From Metarhizium brunneum (Eukaryota > Ascomycota > Sordariomycetes > Hypocreales > Clavicipitaceae), in NCBI RefSeq assembly GCF_013426205.1, contig NC_089424.1, positions 4,092,001 to 4,156,000 of the forward strand: a stretch of 64,000 nucleotides of DNA, in the 5' to 3' direction. Under the pieces are notes generated by a model, which saw only the letters and a program-made list of their open reading frames with translations, was not told where the DNA came from and searched no databases. Position numbers and translations under genes: made by a program. Of this stretch, positions 31,999 through 43,270 are shown one piece after another; the first letter of the stretch is position 1; each line of letters begins with the position of its first letter.

Positions 31999-33753
31999 TG
32001 GGGATGGATACTACACTACCAGCTCAATTGGCCGTTCTTGACTGATACACTATAGTTGGGAGAAATGGACGCTATGCGCCCCGACTCACCTGGTATTCAC
32101 CATGTCGCATACAGGTGTCGGTAATAACTCGACCAATATATTCAAAAAGCTACAGATGGAGCTAGTTGAATGCAGCAGGGTCATCTCAAAATCCGCCATA
32201 GTCAGGCTTGCGGCTCCGAGAATTCCACTAGTGGATCCCATGAACTTCTGCGACAGTATGAAAAGACATGGCGTGTAGGAGCCTTCCACACACAAACAAT
32301 TAATACGGTTACACACAATTCCTAATTACGGTTATCCGGCTCAACGATTTGTCACGTCATGCAAAAAGGAATGGCAAAAAATATACAACACCAGGTATTC
32401 GCTGGTCGTCACCGACCCAACTACTAATCTAGCGCTCGCTAGGTTATCGTACGAGATCGGACGGGATCGTGAGTTTCACTAGCGGCTGTGGTCGTATATA
32501 TTGAGACAGGCAACTATCATGTATTTTATAGCGGGGGATTATAATAGCAAGAATGCTAAAAGCTTCTTATTGGCATCTTTCAGAGTAATAAGTTGCACGT
32601 ACTATCATGTTGATATATTTCTCTATTACTGTGTAAGCCGAACGAAATTACCTGACAAGAATGTTCCCTGCGTTTGGTCCGTCCATAAGTGTTTTTTCAA
32701 GATGTACTTGGAATACATAGGTATTACACGGAAAAGGCCTAACAGATCGCGAAGCCCAATAAAGGGGCTTCACCGATACGGGACTTATTAGTTGCACCGC
32801 TGACAGCTTAAGCACGTGCCCGGCGAAGAGAGCGGTAGCGCAAATAAACAGGGTTAGTAGCATAAACAGCACGACTCAGCACGTCAATGCCAGACTCCAC
32901 TTGCCCCAGGCAAGATCCCGACTATAATTTCTTGCTTTTGTGGTTATGCCTGGCGAAGGCGCTAAAAGAGTATCACCTTTGCTCTTTGAGCTACTGAAAC
33001 TAACCCTATATAAAGTATCTGAGGGGCCAGGAAGATATACATGGTTGACTTTAGCACTTTGGCACCCCCGGGATCGCGGCCAATCCCCGCAATATTGTAT
33101 TGACTGTACTCGAGACGGGGCGACGAAGTGTGAGACGGCGGCCTAGCCCAAGTCTTGGAAGCTAACCGACATGGGGAAATGTCAAGGTACTATCAGATTC
33201 TTCAGTATGTCCTTGAATTCTCCGGCTTTGTAGTGTTCAAGATATAGTTAATCAACTGCTGGCAGATCGTGACGCCGCGTGTAGGAGTCAACTAGGCTTC
33301 CGGATTGTCAAGTGCCAGAAGAGGCCATCTACGCGTTTTACACGCAGATATTCCCGGAGCACGCCGATGGCGGGCATGTTTGTTGCATGACCGAGGGCAA
33401 ATAAAGGCGACGTGTCTCGTTCAATAATGGGTACTTATTCTCAATGCCATTAAAGTTCTAAATTCCAGGACTATGCTTGTCACGCATTAACCAAGCGCCC
33501 ACTGCCTGTTATATTTGAAACTTGTATACCTCTTGGCTGTAAATGCCCTGAATTCCACCCGTTGACACTGCTCCTCGTTGCTATATATTTTGGATATGGG
33601 CATGCACTGTTACATAAATATAAGAAGGAGCAGCTGCTTTCTCCAAGGAGAACTAGTGACGTGACCTGTTATACAGATTTACACTAAGCAGCCTCTCTTT
33701 ATCCTCTCATCTAACCAATAACAGACCATTGATCCCATATTCCAGCCCTAGCC
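31999..33753. other. Gene-poor stretch with an LTR fragment
   Basis: Contains the truncated LTR at 32722-32822. Otherwise no gene recognised; the 3' end is the subtilase promoter. Confidence 0.45.
32722..32822 (-). mobile_element. Truncated LTR fragment
   Basis: About 100 bp starting TATTACACGG match the first part of the copy at 8102-8351 (CAATAAAGGGGCTTC and GGGACTTATTA are shared or nearly so), then similarity stops after ACGTGCCC. Same family as the solo LTRs; broken at one end. Confidence 0.7.
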
Positions 33754-36085
33754 ATGGTCCGTCCTTGGTCATCGGTTTTCTTTTGGCTTGCCGCCGCGTG
33801 TCTGTCAGCTTGGGCGGCAACGGACCAGGTAGAGACTGCCAGCAATATCGTGGCCGATGCCTTCATCATCGAGTGTGAGGGCAACGAGTTGAAATCTCTT
33901 GCCGATGCTGTCCAAGCAAAAGGTGGCGAGGTGCGCCATACGTTCGATTCAGAGTTCTTCCGCGGCATCTCGGTAGGGCTGGCCAACGTACGCAGCAATG
34001 AGGACAAAGAGGCTTTAATGGACCGTTTCAAAGGCTTTACTACGTGGCCCGTAACAGAGATTGGCCAGCCCGTTGACAGTGAAGCTACGCAGCAGCCGGG
34101 ACGGAACAAACGACGTCATCTGGGCAGTCGTGATTCCGAAAATGCCACGGACGGGTCCTGGCACCTCGCCATGACACAGATAGACAAGCTGCACAAGGAG
34201 GGGTTCACTGGGAATGGTATTCGAGTTGCCATAGTTGACAGTGGTGTATGTCTTTATTCCCCCGGCCAAGTTGGACACGCCGAACAAAACTGATCAGAAC
34301 GCTCATGCGAGGTGGTGACAGGTCAACTATACACACGAAGCCTTCGGAGCCTGCAGGAGAGTTGGCCCCGATTGCCGAGTTGTTACTGGAGACAACTTTG
34401 CCTGGGAAGGACAGAAGGGAGACCCGATGGACTGCAACGGGCACGGTACTGCTCTGGCCGGCATCCTGGGAGGATATGACGCCGGAAAATACGTCGGTGT
34501 GGCACCCAACGCAACTCTTATGGCGTATCGAATCCTTGACTGCAAAGGTAAAGGGTCTGCGGATAGCGCAATGAAGGGCTGGGAGAAGGCCGCCCTGGAT
34601 GGAGCACAAATCATTGTCTCGGCCTTTGGAGGAGAGACAAATTCGGGGCGAGACCCCTTAGCCATGATGGTCTCTCGAATAGCGGCCACGGGTATTATAT
34701 GCGTCGGCCCAGCGGGCAACAGCCCAGAGAAGGGGGCCTTTAATTCCGCGAGTCCCTCGGCAGGCCGGGGCGTGATATCTGTCGGCTCCTTCTCCAGAAG
34801 CTTCAATATACAGGACCAGTCATCCTACGGGCCAACGTGGGATCTCGATATCAAGCCTAGCCTGGGCGCCCCCGGCGCTGATGTCCCAACTCCCAACGTG
34901 GGCGGCGGATACGGCCTCAGCTCCGGCACATCGATTGCCTCACCGTTCGCTGCGGGAGTCGCAGCCGTCGTCGCCGAGGCGCTTGGGAAGAACCTGGACT
35001 GGGCCAAGATGGCTAGCCGCCTTGTATCGACGGCCAAGCCGCAGCAAGACCCAAGCGGTACTGGGCTCGTCACAGTCGCCCAGCAAGGCGGTGGTCTTGT
35101 CAGCGCCTGGGATGCCGCTCACGCGACTACTCTCGTCCAGCCGTCGCATTTGGCATTCAACGATACCGACCACCGAGTCAGCACGATTCGCCTCAGCATC
35201 ACCAACACCGCCCAGTCGGAAGTGACGTACCGGCTCTCCCCTCTCCATGCCACCACCTTGTACGCTGCGAAGCGGAACAGTTTTGATCTCGACCCAATGA
35301 AGCCCGAGCCCGTCCAGGCTGCAGCCGACATAAAGCTGAGCCAAAGCTCCCTCACCCTTCAACCGGGGGAGTCGGGGACCATTGACGTGTCAGCCACTGA
35401 CCCGTCCGGCCTTGACCCAATACGTTTACCTATCTGGTCTGGTTGGATATCCATTAATGGCTCTGATTCTACCGTCTTAACCATACCCTTTCTTGGCCTT
35501 GCCGGCTCTCTCCACTCGGCTGCTCGCGAGTACCCCCCTTTCCCAGACCTCAAGCACTTTACGGCAATTAATGGCACTCAGCATCTCGCCAAGTCCGAAA
35601 CATTCATCTTTAGAAATCCAACAAACGGACAAAGGCCCGGCTCGTCCAAATTCATCAAGAAGAAGTATGCAGGGGAAGATGTAAACGGACTCATCTTCGA
35701 GCTTCACTTGGGCATCGGCTCTCCCCGAGTGCGCCTCGACATCGTCCCGGAAATCCTGTGCTCGGATGTCGACCCAAGCATTTCCAACCCCCGAGTCCCA
35801 GAGCTGTCCAAGTATTGCGTGCCGGACAGCCTCGTCACCGAATTTGCTGGCGTCATGTCCATTGGTCAAGTCCCAGGCTTCCCCTTCAATTTTCCCATCC
35901 GCAACCCCGGACGGTTTGTCGGCCGATGGAATGGTGAAATTGCCCATGGCAAATACGCCCCTCCCAGCCGGTACCGTGTTGCTCTGAGCACGCTCGCTCC
36001 CTTTGGAGACGCTGCCAACGAGTCTGATTGGCAAACCGGTTTCTCGGGAGCCTTTTCAATGGCGTATGAGCATAATATTATTTAA
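33754..36085 (+). CDS. Secreted subtilisin-like serine protease (S8)
   Basis: Two exons, 33754-34245 and 34322-36085, intron 76 bp (GTATGT...ACAG), phase 0; about 751 residues. A signal peptide ends near residue 22 (VFFWLAAACLSAWA). An inhibitor-type prodomain follows (VADAFIIECEG onwards). The catalytic set is complete: Asp 162 in AIVDSG, His 205 in CNGHGTALAG, the oxyanion Asn in VGPAGNS, and Ser 368 in SSGTSIASP. The 350 residues after the protease domain look like Fn3-type beta domains, as in large extracellular subtilases of the Vpr/C5a-peptidase type. It probably degrades host or environmental protein outside the cell. The catalytic domain is complete, so this is not a relic. Confidence 0.9.
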
Positions 36086-37874
36086 ACGTGGCCTCGGGCG
36101 GCATGTATGGTTAGTAGAAGGCTGCTTGTGTGGCCCTTGTACCAACTCCATCTGCAGAGGGAAGCTGTCAAAACCAAGCTGCTCGTTACGGAGAAGCTTT
36201 GTAGTTGAATAGAAGTTATCTTATTACCGGAGGAAAACTGCTCGTAGTAACCGCTCGACTCGACCACCGGGCTTAGCTGATTGACGCTGTTGAATCTAGC
36301 GCCCTTGCTGTTGCACCCGATACCATGCTTGTTTGTCTTAGTCTCATAGCCTCGATGAAGCAATAACTATAGCCCCCAATGCCATGTAGAATCTCAAGCC
36401 TGCCGTGACTGGTCCTGATAGTTTGGCTGGTGGTTAATCCACAAGGAGCCACTCACTGCTCTAAAGGGGACCAAAGCCTTCTGCCTACCAACGTCGGTTT
36501 ACTAAACGTAATGTGCTCTTTATGCAGACTGCGCATACGTCAAGAGCGGCTCCACGAGTGAGTACTATAATAAGATTACGATTATTTATGTATATTGCCT
36601 TGATTATTTTAGGTCTTAAAGTACATTAAAAGCTTATCACGGTTAAGGATGAAGTCACGAGGATGCGGTAAATAAAATCGTCTGGTCAGTACTAGTGTTT
36701 CTTGAGCACGCCATCTGGACCCTACTTAGCTTGGTTTGATGAATGTTCCGATTGTATCCCGTCATCATCCAATGCTGTATTGTAAAAACCGTAGGGTAGC
36801 GCGATTCAAATTGACCTCCGATTGGCCGGCATCCATCTGGTGTATATACTAGGCGTTTAGTTCGTTTGTGTTGCGTGGCTTACCTGGATTATAACCAGGT
36901 AACTATTTTCGTGACAGTGGTCTTACAAGCCCGCCCGCGGAGTTGTCCAGTCTAGTCGTTATAGCCTCGCTGACGGAAAAAAAAAAATTAGTCGCTGACG
37001 GGTACTACATTTTTCTAGCTTCATGGATTACGTCCAGTATAGTCTAGTGGGCCCGAATGTAAAGGGCCAGGCCTACGTATGTAGAGCTTTGGCGCGATGG
37101 CCGCGATAACATGTCAACTCGGTATCGTAAGTCTATTTACACCATGTGACCTCATCCTTCTTCACCATACAAAGACAATAGGTAGGCTTGTTTTTTTAAT
37201 GTATACAGACGCGGCCCTTGGACTTGGAGGCTGTTTGTGACCGGAGGCGGCGGATATTCCATGTCCGTCGGGGAACGGCCCGACGGATTGATGCCTTTTG
37301 GCACGTGCTTCCGTTGTCCTCGGATTGATGACTAGACTACATACTACCTACTCCGTATGTAGCCAGACATCCAGACCTGATGGAACATGGATGGAAATGA
37401 CCCACTCGTCTAGAATGCCTTCCATGTTGCTTCGATGGCCAATTCCTTGGCCAAGTTCGATATCCCGTGAACATGGCAGAGGAACTTGGCCCCCGCAACT
37501 CGTCACAGTTGGTTTGCCGCTGCTGGCGAAAGGGGTTCCCCCCAGGAGATTGTATGATCAAAGTGCCTGGTCCATGTCTGGCATGTCAACAGTATCCACC
37601 GTTGGCCCTTGGTGCTGCCTATTCAGCGCTCCGGGCGGAGGTAAAATTCGTCCGAGGGTCTACATGTACCGTCGACGGTCTGTTTTGAGTCTTTGATCAA
37701 CTGCCGCACAGGCGTTACAAACGTAAATACGACGCATAGGCATGCGGCGGTCCGGTGTTTTATTGACATGCCTGCCCTGTAATTCTCCGAGCGACCAGTT
37801 GACCTTATTTAAGGCGGCACAGTCACCCTCGCCATGTCCCAGGACGCGCCTCAGCAAAAGCACATCGAATCACC
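36086..37874. other. Intergenic
   Basis: 1.8 kb without a recognisable gene; short frames only. Confidence 0.45.
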
Positions 37875-38924
37875 ATGGCACAATTCCAACGCAACCCCAA
37901 GGACTCGATGAAGTCTACTTGGACACAATCTCCTCGTTCCGAATGGACTATATATCACCATTTTCTTGATCGACTGGGCCTTCATCCAAGTTCGCTTGAC
38001 ACAAAGCCCCCGGTACATTCAAAGAGCGAAAAGGTTCCTCACCTGCCAAACTGGCACTTGACCAGATGGGTTCTCTTCTATGCCTTTATGCCAATTGCGC
38101 TGCATCATGCCTACGTATACTACACTGGCCGCAACATGCACGCTGTTGCTGCTTACTTCTTCTACAATGTGGCCATGACGTTAACCTCCATCCACGCCGT
38201 GCGCGTCTTTGGTCGAATGGGGATCACGTACGGATTTCTAGATGGTGATAAGCATGCACGAGATGGAGTCCCCGATGTTGGCGTCGCAAAGGTCTTCTTC
38301 TCACTCACATCGGCCACTACCTTCCGCTCCCTGCTCCTAATCGTCCTAGCATACCGGTCCAGTCACGAGCCCAGCGACATCAATTGGAAGTGGCTCCCTG
38401 TCGAGATTGGCGTCTATCCCGTTATCCTGGATTTCTGGTTTTACTGGTACCACCGCCTTATGCATGAGGTGAATGCCCTGTGGCAATTCCATCGCACTCA
38501 TCACCTCACAAAGCATCCCAATCCGCTGTTAACCCTTTACGCGGACACGGAGCAGGAGATTTTTGATATCGTGGGCAGCCCCCTACTGGCATTTGCAGCT
38601 ATGAAGGCCATGGGTATGCCCATGGGCTTCTACGAATTATGGGTGTGCCACATGTTCATCTTCTTTACTGAGATTCTCGGCCATTCGGGACTTCGCCTCT
38701 CCCTGTCGCCACCATCGACCATCACCTGGCTGTTGAAGATGATGGATGCCGAATTGCTCTTGGAGGACCACGATCTTCATCACCGGTCGGGCTGGAAGAA
38801 GAGCCATAATTACGGCAAGCAGAGTCGTGTATGGGATCGCATCTTTGGCACCTGTGCACCGCGCATCGAGTGCCAGAGCGATAATATCGACTATGTGAAT
38901 ACGGCCACTATACCGTTGATATGA
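37875..38924 (+). CDS. Fatty acid hydroxylase / sterol desaturase family membrane enzyme
   Basis: Single exon, 349 residues. This family uses a di-iron centre held by histidine boxes in the ER membrane to hydroxylate or desaturate lipids. Seen: hydrophobic segments around VLFYAFMPIALHHAY and YFFYNVAMTL, box 1 HRLMH, box 2 HRTHH and box 3 HDLHH (in LEDHDLHHRSGW), all spaced as in the family. A hydrophobic segment lies between boxes 2 and 3. It is not ERG3 or ERG25 by any motif I can see; it resembles the broad fungal group of uncharacterised members. Substrate unknown. Confidence 0.87.
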   Translation: MAQFQRNPKDSMKSTWTQSPRSEWTIYHHFLDRLGLHPSSLDTKPPVHSKSEKVPHLPNWHLTRWVLFYAFMPIALHHAYVYYTGRNMHAVAAYFFYNVAMTLTSIHAVRVFGRMGITYGFLDGDKHARDGVPDVGVAKVFFSLTSATTFRSLLLIVLAYRSSHEPSDINWKWLPVEIGVYPVILDFWFYWYHRLMHEVNALWQFHRTHHLTKHPNPLLTLYADTEQEIFDIVGSPLLAFAAMKAMGMPMGFYELWVCHMFIFFTEILGHSGLRLSLSPPSTITWLLKMMDAELLLEDHDLHHRSGWKKSHNYGKQSRVWDRIFGTCAPRIECQSDNIDYVNTATIPLI

Positions 38925-39888
38925 GGATTTATATACTTGGAAAGTACTACGCCACCCCTTGGACATTGGGACTGTTGAGTGCAACGGGCAGAACCACCGT
39001 GGGCCGGGCAATTATTACACATGCTATTCTATTAGCTATCTAGTTGAGCCTTGAAGCAATTATACACTTTTTTATGCAGACATCTGGTTACAAGTATAGA
39101 GATTCTGTGCAAGAACATTCCATCTTCTGTATCGCTTATACCTCCCTTGAGGCCCAGCCAACTTCTTTTGCTGTGACAAGGACGCAAGGCCTGGAGCAAT
39201 GGATCAATTCATCTTATAACAATCTTTGGTATCAAATGTCTTTAGCTTTTCTCAAGGCCTTATTGACCAAAGAGGTCTTAAAATGCAACAAGTCGGTAAG
39301 GGTCTTCTGCCCTAGACCCCGTGATCGTAGCCCTTGTGCAGCCACGGGTGACATTAGCTATGACCTGAAGAACTAGCCACCGGAGGCGATCGTGGGTTTC
39401 TTAATACCTGCACGGGTATTGGATTGATTGACTACCCCACATACCAAACCAGAGTTAGCTCAAGAGCGACCGGAAGTCTGAAAAGGCAGCAGAGCGGAGG
39501 CCGGTTTATATCATCGTCCGTTCCGGTACGCGTGTGGCTGTAGCAATGGTTCGTCGTGGCCAACGTAATCAGCCCCGGCTTGTGATTTTAGGATTCAACC
39601 CAACGCCTGCATTTTCACATGGATAATATAGGTGATGGATTTTATTTTGAGCCTAGCTCTGCTTGCACCGCCGTTTCTCCAGATCCTCGTAGATCTTCCC
39701 TACAAGAGTTTGGACCAATTCGCAAGCTGGTTTGAATATGACAATTCCCAATCAACTGTTCCAAAGACTACACCGCTTCAACACATATAAGTAATACATC
39801 ATTGCACCCCCAGTGTAATCAAGCATTGTTCTTTAAATCGAATACGACTCCCCAGGCGTGAAACAAGCCGTAGACAGCACGCACCAAG
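38925..39888. other. Intergenic with an LTR copy
   Basis: Contains the LTR-like copy at 39172-39350; the rest is unassigned. Confidence 0.45.
39172..39350 (+). mobile_element. Decayed LTR copy
   Basis: Starts TGTGACAAGG, then shares TGGAGCAAT, CTTTGGTATCAAA, AAGTCGGTRAGGG and GTAGCCCTTGTG with the copies at 8656-8872 and 41844. The 3' edge is unclear and no target duplication was found. Confidence 0.6.
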
Positions 39889-40818
39889 ATGACTTTCAAA
39901 CGCCCTCTTCACGTCTCCCACAACATCATTATTCCTCTCAGCGTATTGATGGTCATCTTTGCCACATTTACCTTTACGGGAACACCGGTAGCAGCAATAT
40001 TTGGCCAGAAGCCCCCGTTATTTACCACGTCCCGGCTTCCAGAGGTTAGTTCTCCGACGCTCCAACTACTGGGTGAACGAGGGGAAACGTCCATTATGCT
40101 CACCTTCTTTTAGACCGGAGAGCATTTCTTGGATTTTCGGCACAAGACGGTTCCGGCATGGATATACAAAGGCTTACACGCCGCTCCCGCGATTCTATGG
40201 AGCATCCTCATGCCTCTGCAACACAGTAACAGCTTCCGCAAAAAGTATCCGAAAGTCCACCGTTCAGCCGGCTACATCATCATCACGTTTTCTTTTATAC
40301 TCAGCCTCTCTGGATACTGGTTCCTCGTCAGCAAGCATGCTTATTCCCACGTAAACCGCTACCACCTCCACGACCTTGACGGCTTGTCACCCATCCCGTG
40401 GCCAACCTTTGAAATGACGCTCTGGTTGCTGGCTCCCCCATATTATCTCACGTTATATAAAACGGCTACAACAGCAAGGGCAAGGGATTTTGTCCAACAT
40501 CAGAAATGGGCTGTTCTTCACACCATTGTTTCTTCTACTATTTCTCTTCAGCGTGTTACTATGACGGCTTCGTATGGACTTGGCTTGGTATTGATGCTGG
40601 TGTCAAGGGATCAAGTTCATGAATTTTTCAAGGTTCAAGACCCGGCGTCCGCCGCTGCCGCAGAACTGGACATGTTTGCTCTCACAACGGCAACAGCCTA
40701 CGTGATGATGGTTTTCTGGCTACTTTATCAACTTCGGTGTGCTGGCTATTTTAGAGGGGTGACGAACAACTTGTTTTCTGTTGACGACCAAGAGACTGCG
40801 GCAAAAAAAGTGGCATAA
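39889..40818 (+). CDS. DUF2306-like multi-pass membrane protein
   Basis: Two exons, 39889-40044 and 40114-40818, intron 69 bp (GTTAGT...TTTAG), phase 0; about 286 residues. Hydrophobic segments: IIIPLSVLMVIFATFTF at the N-terminus, ILWSILMPL, a pair around YIIITFSFILSLSGYW, LWLLAPPYYL, LGLVLMLV and VMMVFWLLYQL. The motif KVHRSAGY and a later QHQKWAVLH match the His/Arg positions of the DUF2306 family of predicted membrane proteins, possibly haem-binding. Function unknown. Confidence 0.72.
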
Positions 40819-41102
40819 GCTGGGCTGTAGGGAATCGTCGTCGACAGGGCAGCGTGGCAAATCATCAAGTAGATATAACTAGCCCTATCAAAAGCCGTAC
40901 GACTCTCACAGCGCATTGACTTTGTCCTGCACCTCTTGTGGATAAGACAGTCGAAATGAGCCCTCTCCAACAAGCCCGAGGAGCAGTGGAAAGCTCGGGG
41001 GGAAACAGGCAAGACCGCAGCACCTTCTCATGGTTACCTTCTGGCTTCACACCATGAGTGAAATACGGAATGAGTGGGAAAGGATACTGGTCAGAATGAA
41101 AC

Positions 41103-41464
41103 TCATTTACGCCCGGCTAGCTGCACGTAGCCTCGGCCCAAAACAATATCCCGGATGCTCGTCGGGTCAACATCTTCGCTGACAAAATACAGATAGGGGG
41201 ATGCAGAAGCCGAGTTCGGATGTAAAGACGGTGTGGCCGACTTTCTTGCTCAAGGTGCGCATATCCGTATTCAACGTGTGTAGCTTGGGCTCGTCGACCC
41301 GGAGAATGAACCAGAGGTCGTGGGAACGGAATAGATTCCATGCCATCCTGATGGGCAGCGCGGCAGCCTGGCGGAGAGATAGCACTTCGGCCGCCTGCAT
41401 TACGGCCCAGGCAGTGACCGGCACCATAGGGTCACTCTTGTAGATTACGGCGCCGACGGGTGCT
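41103..41464 (-). pseudogene. Gene fragment with one frameshift, unknown product
   Basis: The minus strand has an acceptor-like CCCCAG, then an open frame from 41464 (APVGAVIYKSDPMVPV, LFRSHDLWFILRVD, KVGHTVFTSELGFC) that runs out near VFCQRRC. The adjacent frame continues as EDVDPTSIRDIVLGRG to a stop at 41103. One inserted base near 41180 would explain the switch. No start exon was found; LTR copies lie directly upstream. I do not know the family. Confidence 0.45.
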
Positions 41465-41843
41465 CTGGGGATTTAAAAGAGCTCATTGTCCTTGCGGTCA
41501 TAAGTCGCTAAAGAGCGCCGCTTTTAATTCTGCGTCGTACACTTTAGTACAATGACTGCCAGCTCTAGGTCTAGGTCTACCTCTTCGTCGATTTTAATCA
41601 AGTCATTTTCATCCTTGAGCTCCTGGATGTGGCACCGAAAGCTCATCGCCGAGCCACCCATGTCTCACCGCCGGCTTGGTGAGCCATGGTGTGCGTAGAT
41701 GACTTGATAGCTTTACGTGGATGAGAGCCAGGAAGTCATACAGAGACGGTGGCCAACGAATTCTTGGGCTAAAGTTGACGAGAGGGCGATTTGGCGTCTG
41801 GATATATGGGTTGCGAAGGAGGTGGTTACCGATGATGAGAGAA

Positions 41844-42040
41844 TGTGAGGAGGGCTAAAGGCTTGGAGAAATATGACTCCATTCATCTAATAGCAGTCTT
41901 TGGTATTAAAGGTCCTTGGTTTTCCCTAAGATCTCGTTGACCGAAGAGGTCAACTGGTCTTTCAATACAAGAAGTCGGTGAGGGACTTTACTAGGTCCCG
42001 TGACTGTAGCCCTTGTGTAACCAACGCCAGTTCCGTGTCA
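41844..42040 (+). mobile_element. LTR copy, same family
   Basis: Starts TGTGAGGAGGGCT and shares GCAGTCTTTGGTATTAAAGG, AAGTCGGTGAGGGACTTT and CTGTAGCCCTTGTGTAACC with the 8656-8872 copy on the other strand. It ends near CCGTGTCA. No clear target duplication. Confidence 0.65.
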
Positions 42041-42068
42041 TAGAGAAGCAAAGACCTTTGCCGAGAAG

Positions 42069-42316
42069 TGTGACAAGACTAATGTTTAAGGGCTTAAAAC
42101 AATGTTTCTATTCAGCTAATAATTGGCTTTAATAATCAAGGTCCCTGCACGTGGTTTTCTTAAGACCTTCATGGGGACCCTCATTTGTATCAAACAGCAG
42201 TGAGCAAGCGAGGCTGGCAGCCCAAGGCCTCGGCTAGGTCTCGAGCCGTTTGTGTAACTATCGTCAGGTTCAAGGTACGGCCCGTGCCTTGACGACAACG
42301 TGACCTGGGAGTAATA
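42069..42316 (+). mobile_element. LTR copy, same subfamily as 7496-7744
   Basis: Starts TGTGACAAG and shares ATTCAGCTAATAATT, GTGTAACTATCGTCA, TTCAAGGTACGGCCCGTGCC and CAACGTGAC with the 7496-7744 copy in opposite orientation. About 248 bp, ending near GTAATA. No matching flanks, so it is probably old. Confidence 0.72.
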
Positions 42317-42805
42317 TGAGGGATTTAAACGATTTTCTCATTTCTAGAGTGCCTGCTTCGCATTCCTCAACATTACCACTAGCTGACTAGGTCACATACC
42401 AGTCACACGTTCGCCGATGAGAAGTAATAAAGTGAATAAAGCGTATGCACGCACTATGAGAATAATCAAACTACAAGACTAACATTTTCCAGACCTCACC
42501 ATTCACCATATGCCATTGGGAGCGAACGCTATGCTCCAATTGTAATCGTGTCGTGCGGGATAGGTGTATTCGCCCATGTAGGGTATATCATGGAATATAT
42601 GATCCTGGTTCAACTGTAAATATTGTCTACGGTACATGTGGGCCTTGTAGCCTTCCGAGACCACCCTGAGATGATTGTCTCAAATCTTATGCCGGTCATG
42701 GATAACAGCTTGGGCGCGAGAGGTGGGAACAGGAAGCATCGTGGGATCTAGTATGCCAGTTTATGTATTTGCCTCGTTGTGACAATACTCAACCGAGAAC
42801 ATTAT
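42317..42805. other. Intergenic
   Basis: Nothing recognised. Confidence 0.4.
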
Positions 42806-43270
42806 TCAAGGAGGAGATATTATAGTCCGCGGGTTGGGATAACTAGGCACGTTTCCATACATGTGATCGACGCTGAAAGGAGGCCGACTTCCGATTCCAG
42901 TCGCATCGTGGATTTCTTGCACTTTTCTGTTGACTTCATTCTCCACAAAGTTGCTTGCCACATTCATGCTGATTATCTCGCCCAAGAAGACTGAAATGAC
43001 TGGCAGGTCATTCTGACCTGAAAGATGCGCAGTATCGGGATCGTAGGTGTCGTGGAAGATGTCGAAGACGATAAATGTTCGCACATTCCATCTCTCCTTA
43101 ACGATAAATTTCGGTTTCGCGTCTTGGTTGCCATCGGAACAAACCAGCTTGCTCTCTTTGAGGAGTCCAAGTGCCGTTTCGATCACCTGCAAGCTGGATT
43201 CCCATGCCTCGGACCAGTAGGGGCTCTTACTCGAGACGCTCACCAGAATTCGCTTCGCAGAGTTTGCCAT
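42806..43270 (-). CDS. Hypothetical protein, 154 residues
   Basis: Single open frame from the ATG at 43270 (MANSAKRILVSV). No signal peptide or membrane segment. Pattern: an N-terminal strand (RILVSVS), a helix with SLQVIETALGLLKES, a VRTFIVFDIF strand, LPVISVFLG, and a C-terminal region rich in Pro. Composition looks coding, but I recognise no family. It could be a small lineage-specific gene, or the remainder of a larger one next to LTR copies. Confidence 0.45.
   Translation of the reverse strand: MANSAKRILVSVSSKSPYWSEAWESSLQVIETALGLLKESKLVCSDGNQDAKPKFIVKERWNVRTFIVFDIFHDTYDPDTAHLSGQNDLPVISVFLGEIISMNVASNFVENEVNRKVQEIHDATGIGSRPPFSVDHMYGNVPSYPNPRTIISPP

Noticed and set aside
9729..38924. Secondary-metabolite cluster (BVMO, ADH, FAH)
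   Set aside because: The three oxidoreductases are 13-14 kb apart with unrelated genes between them and no synthase in the window.
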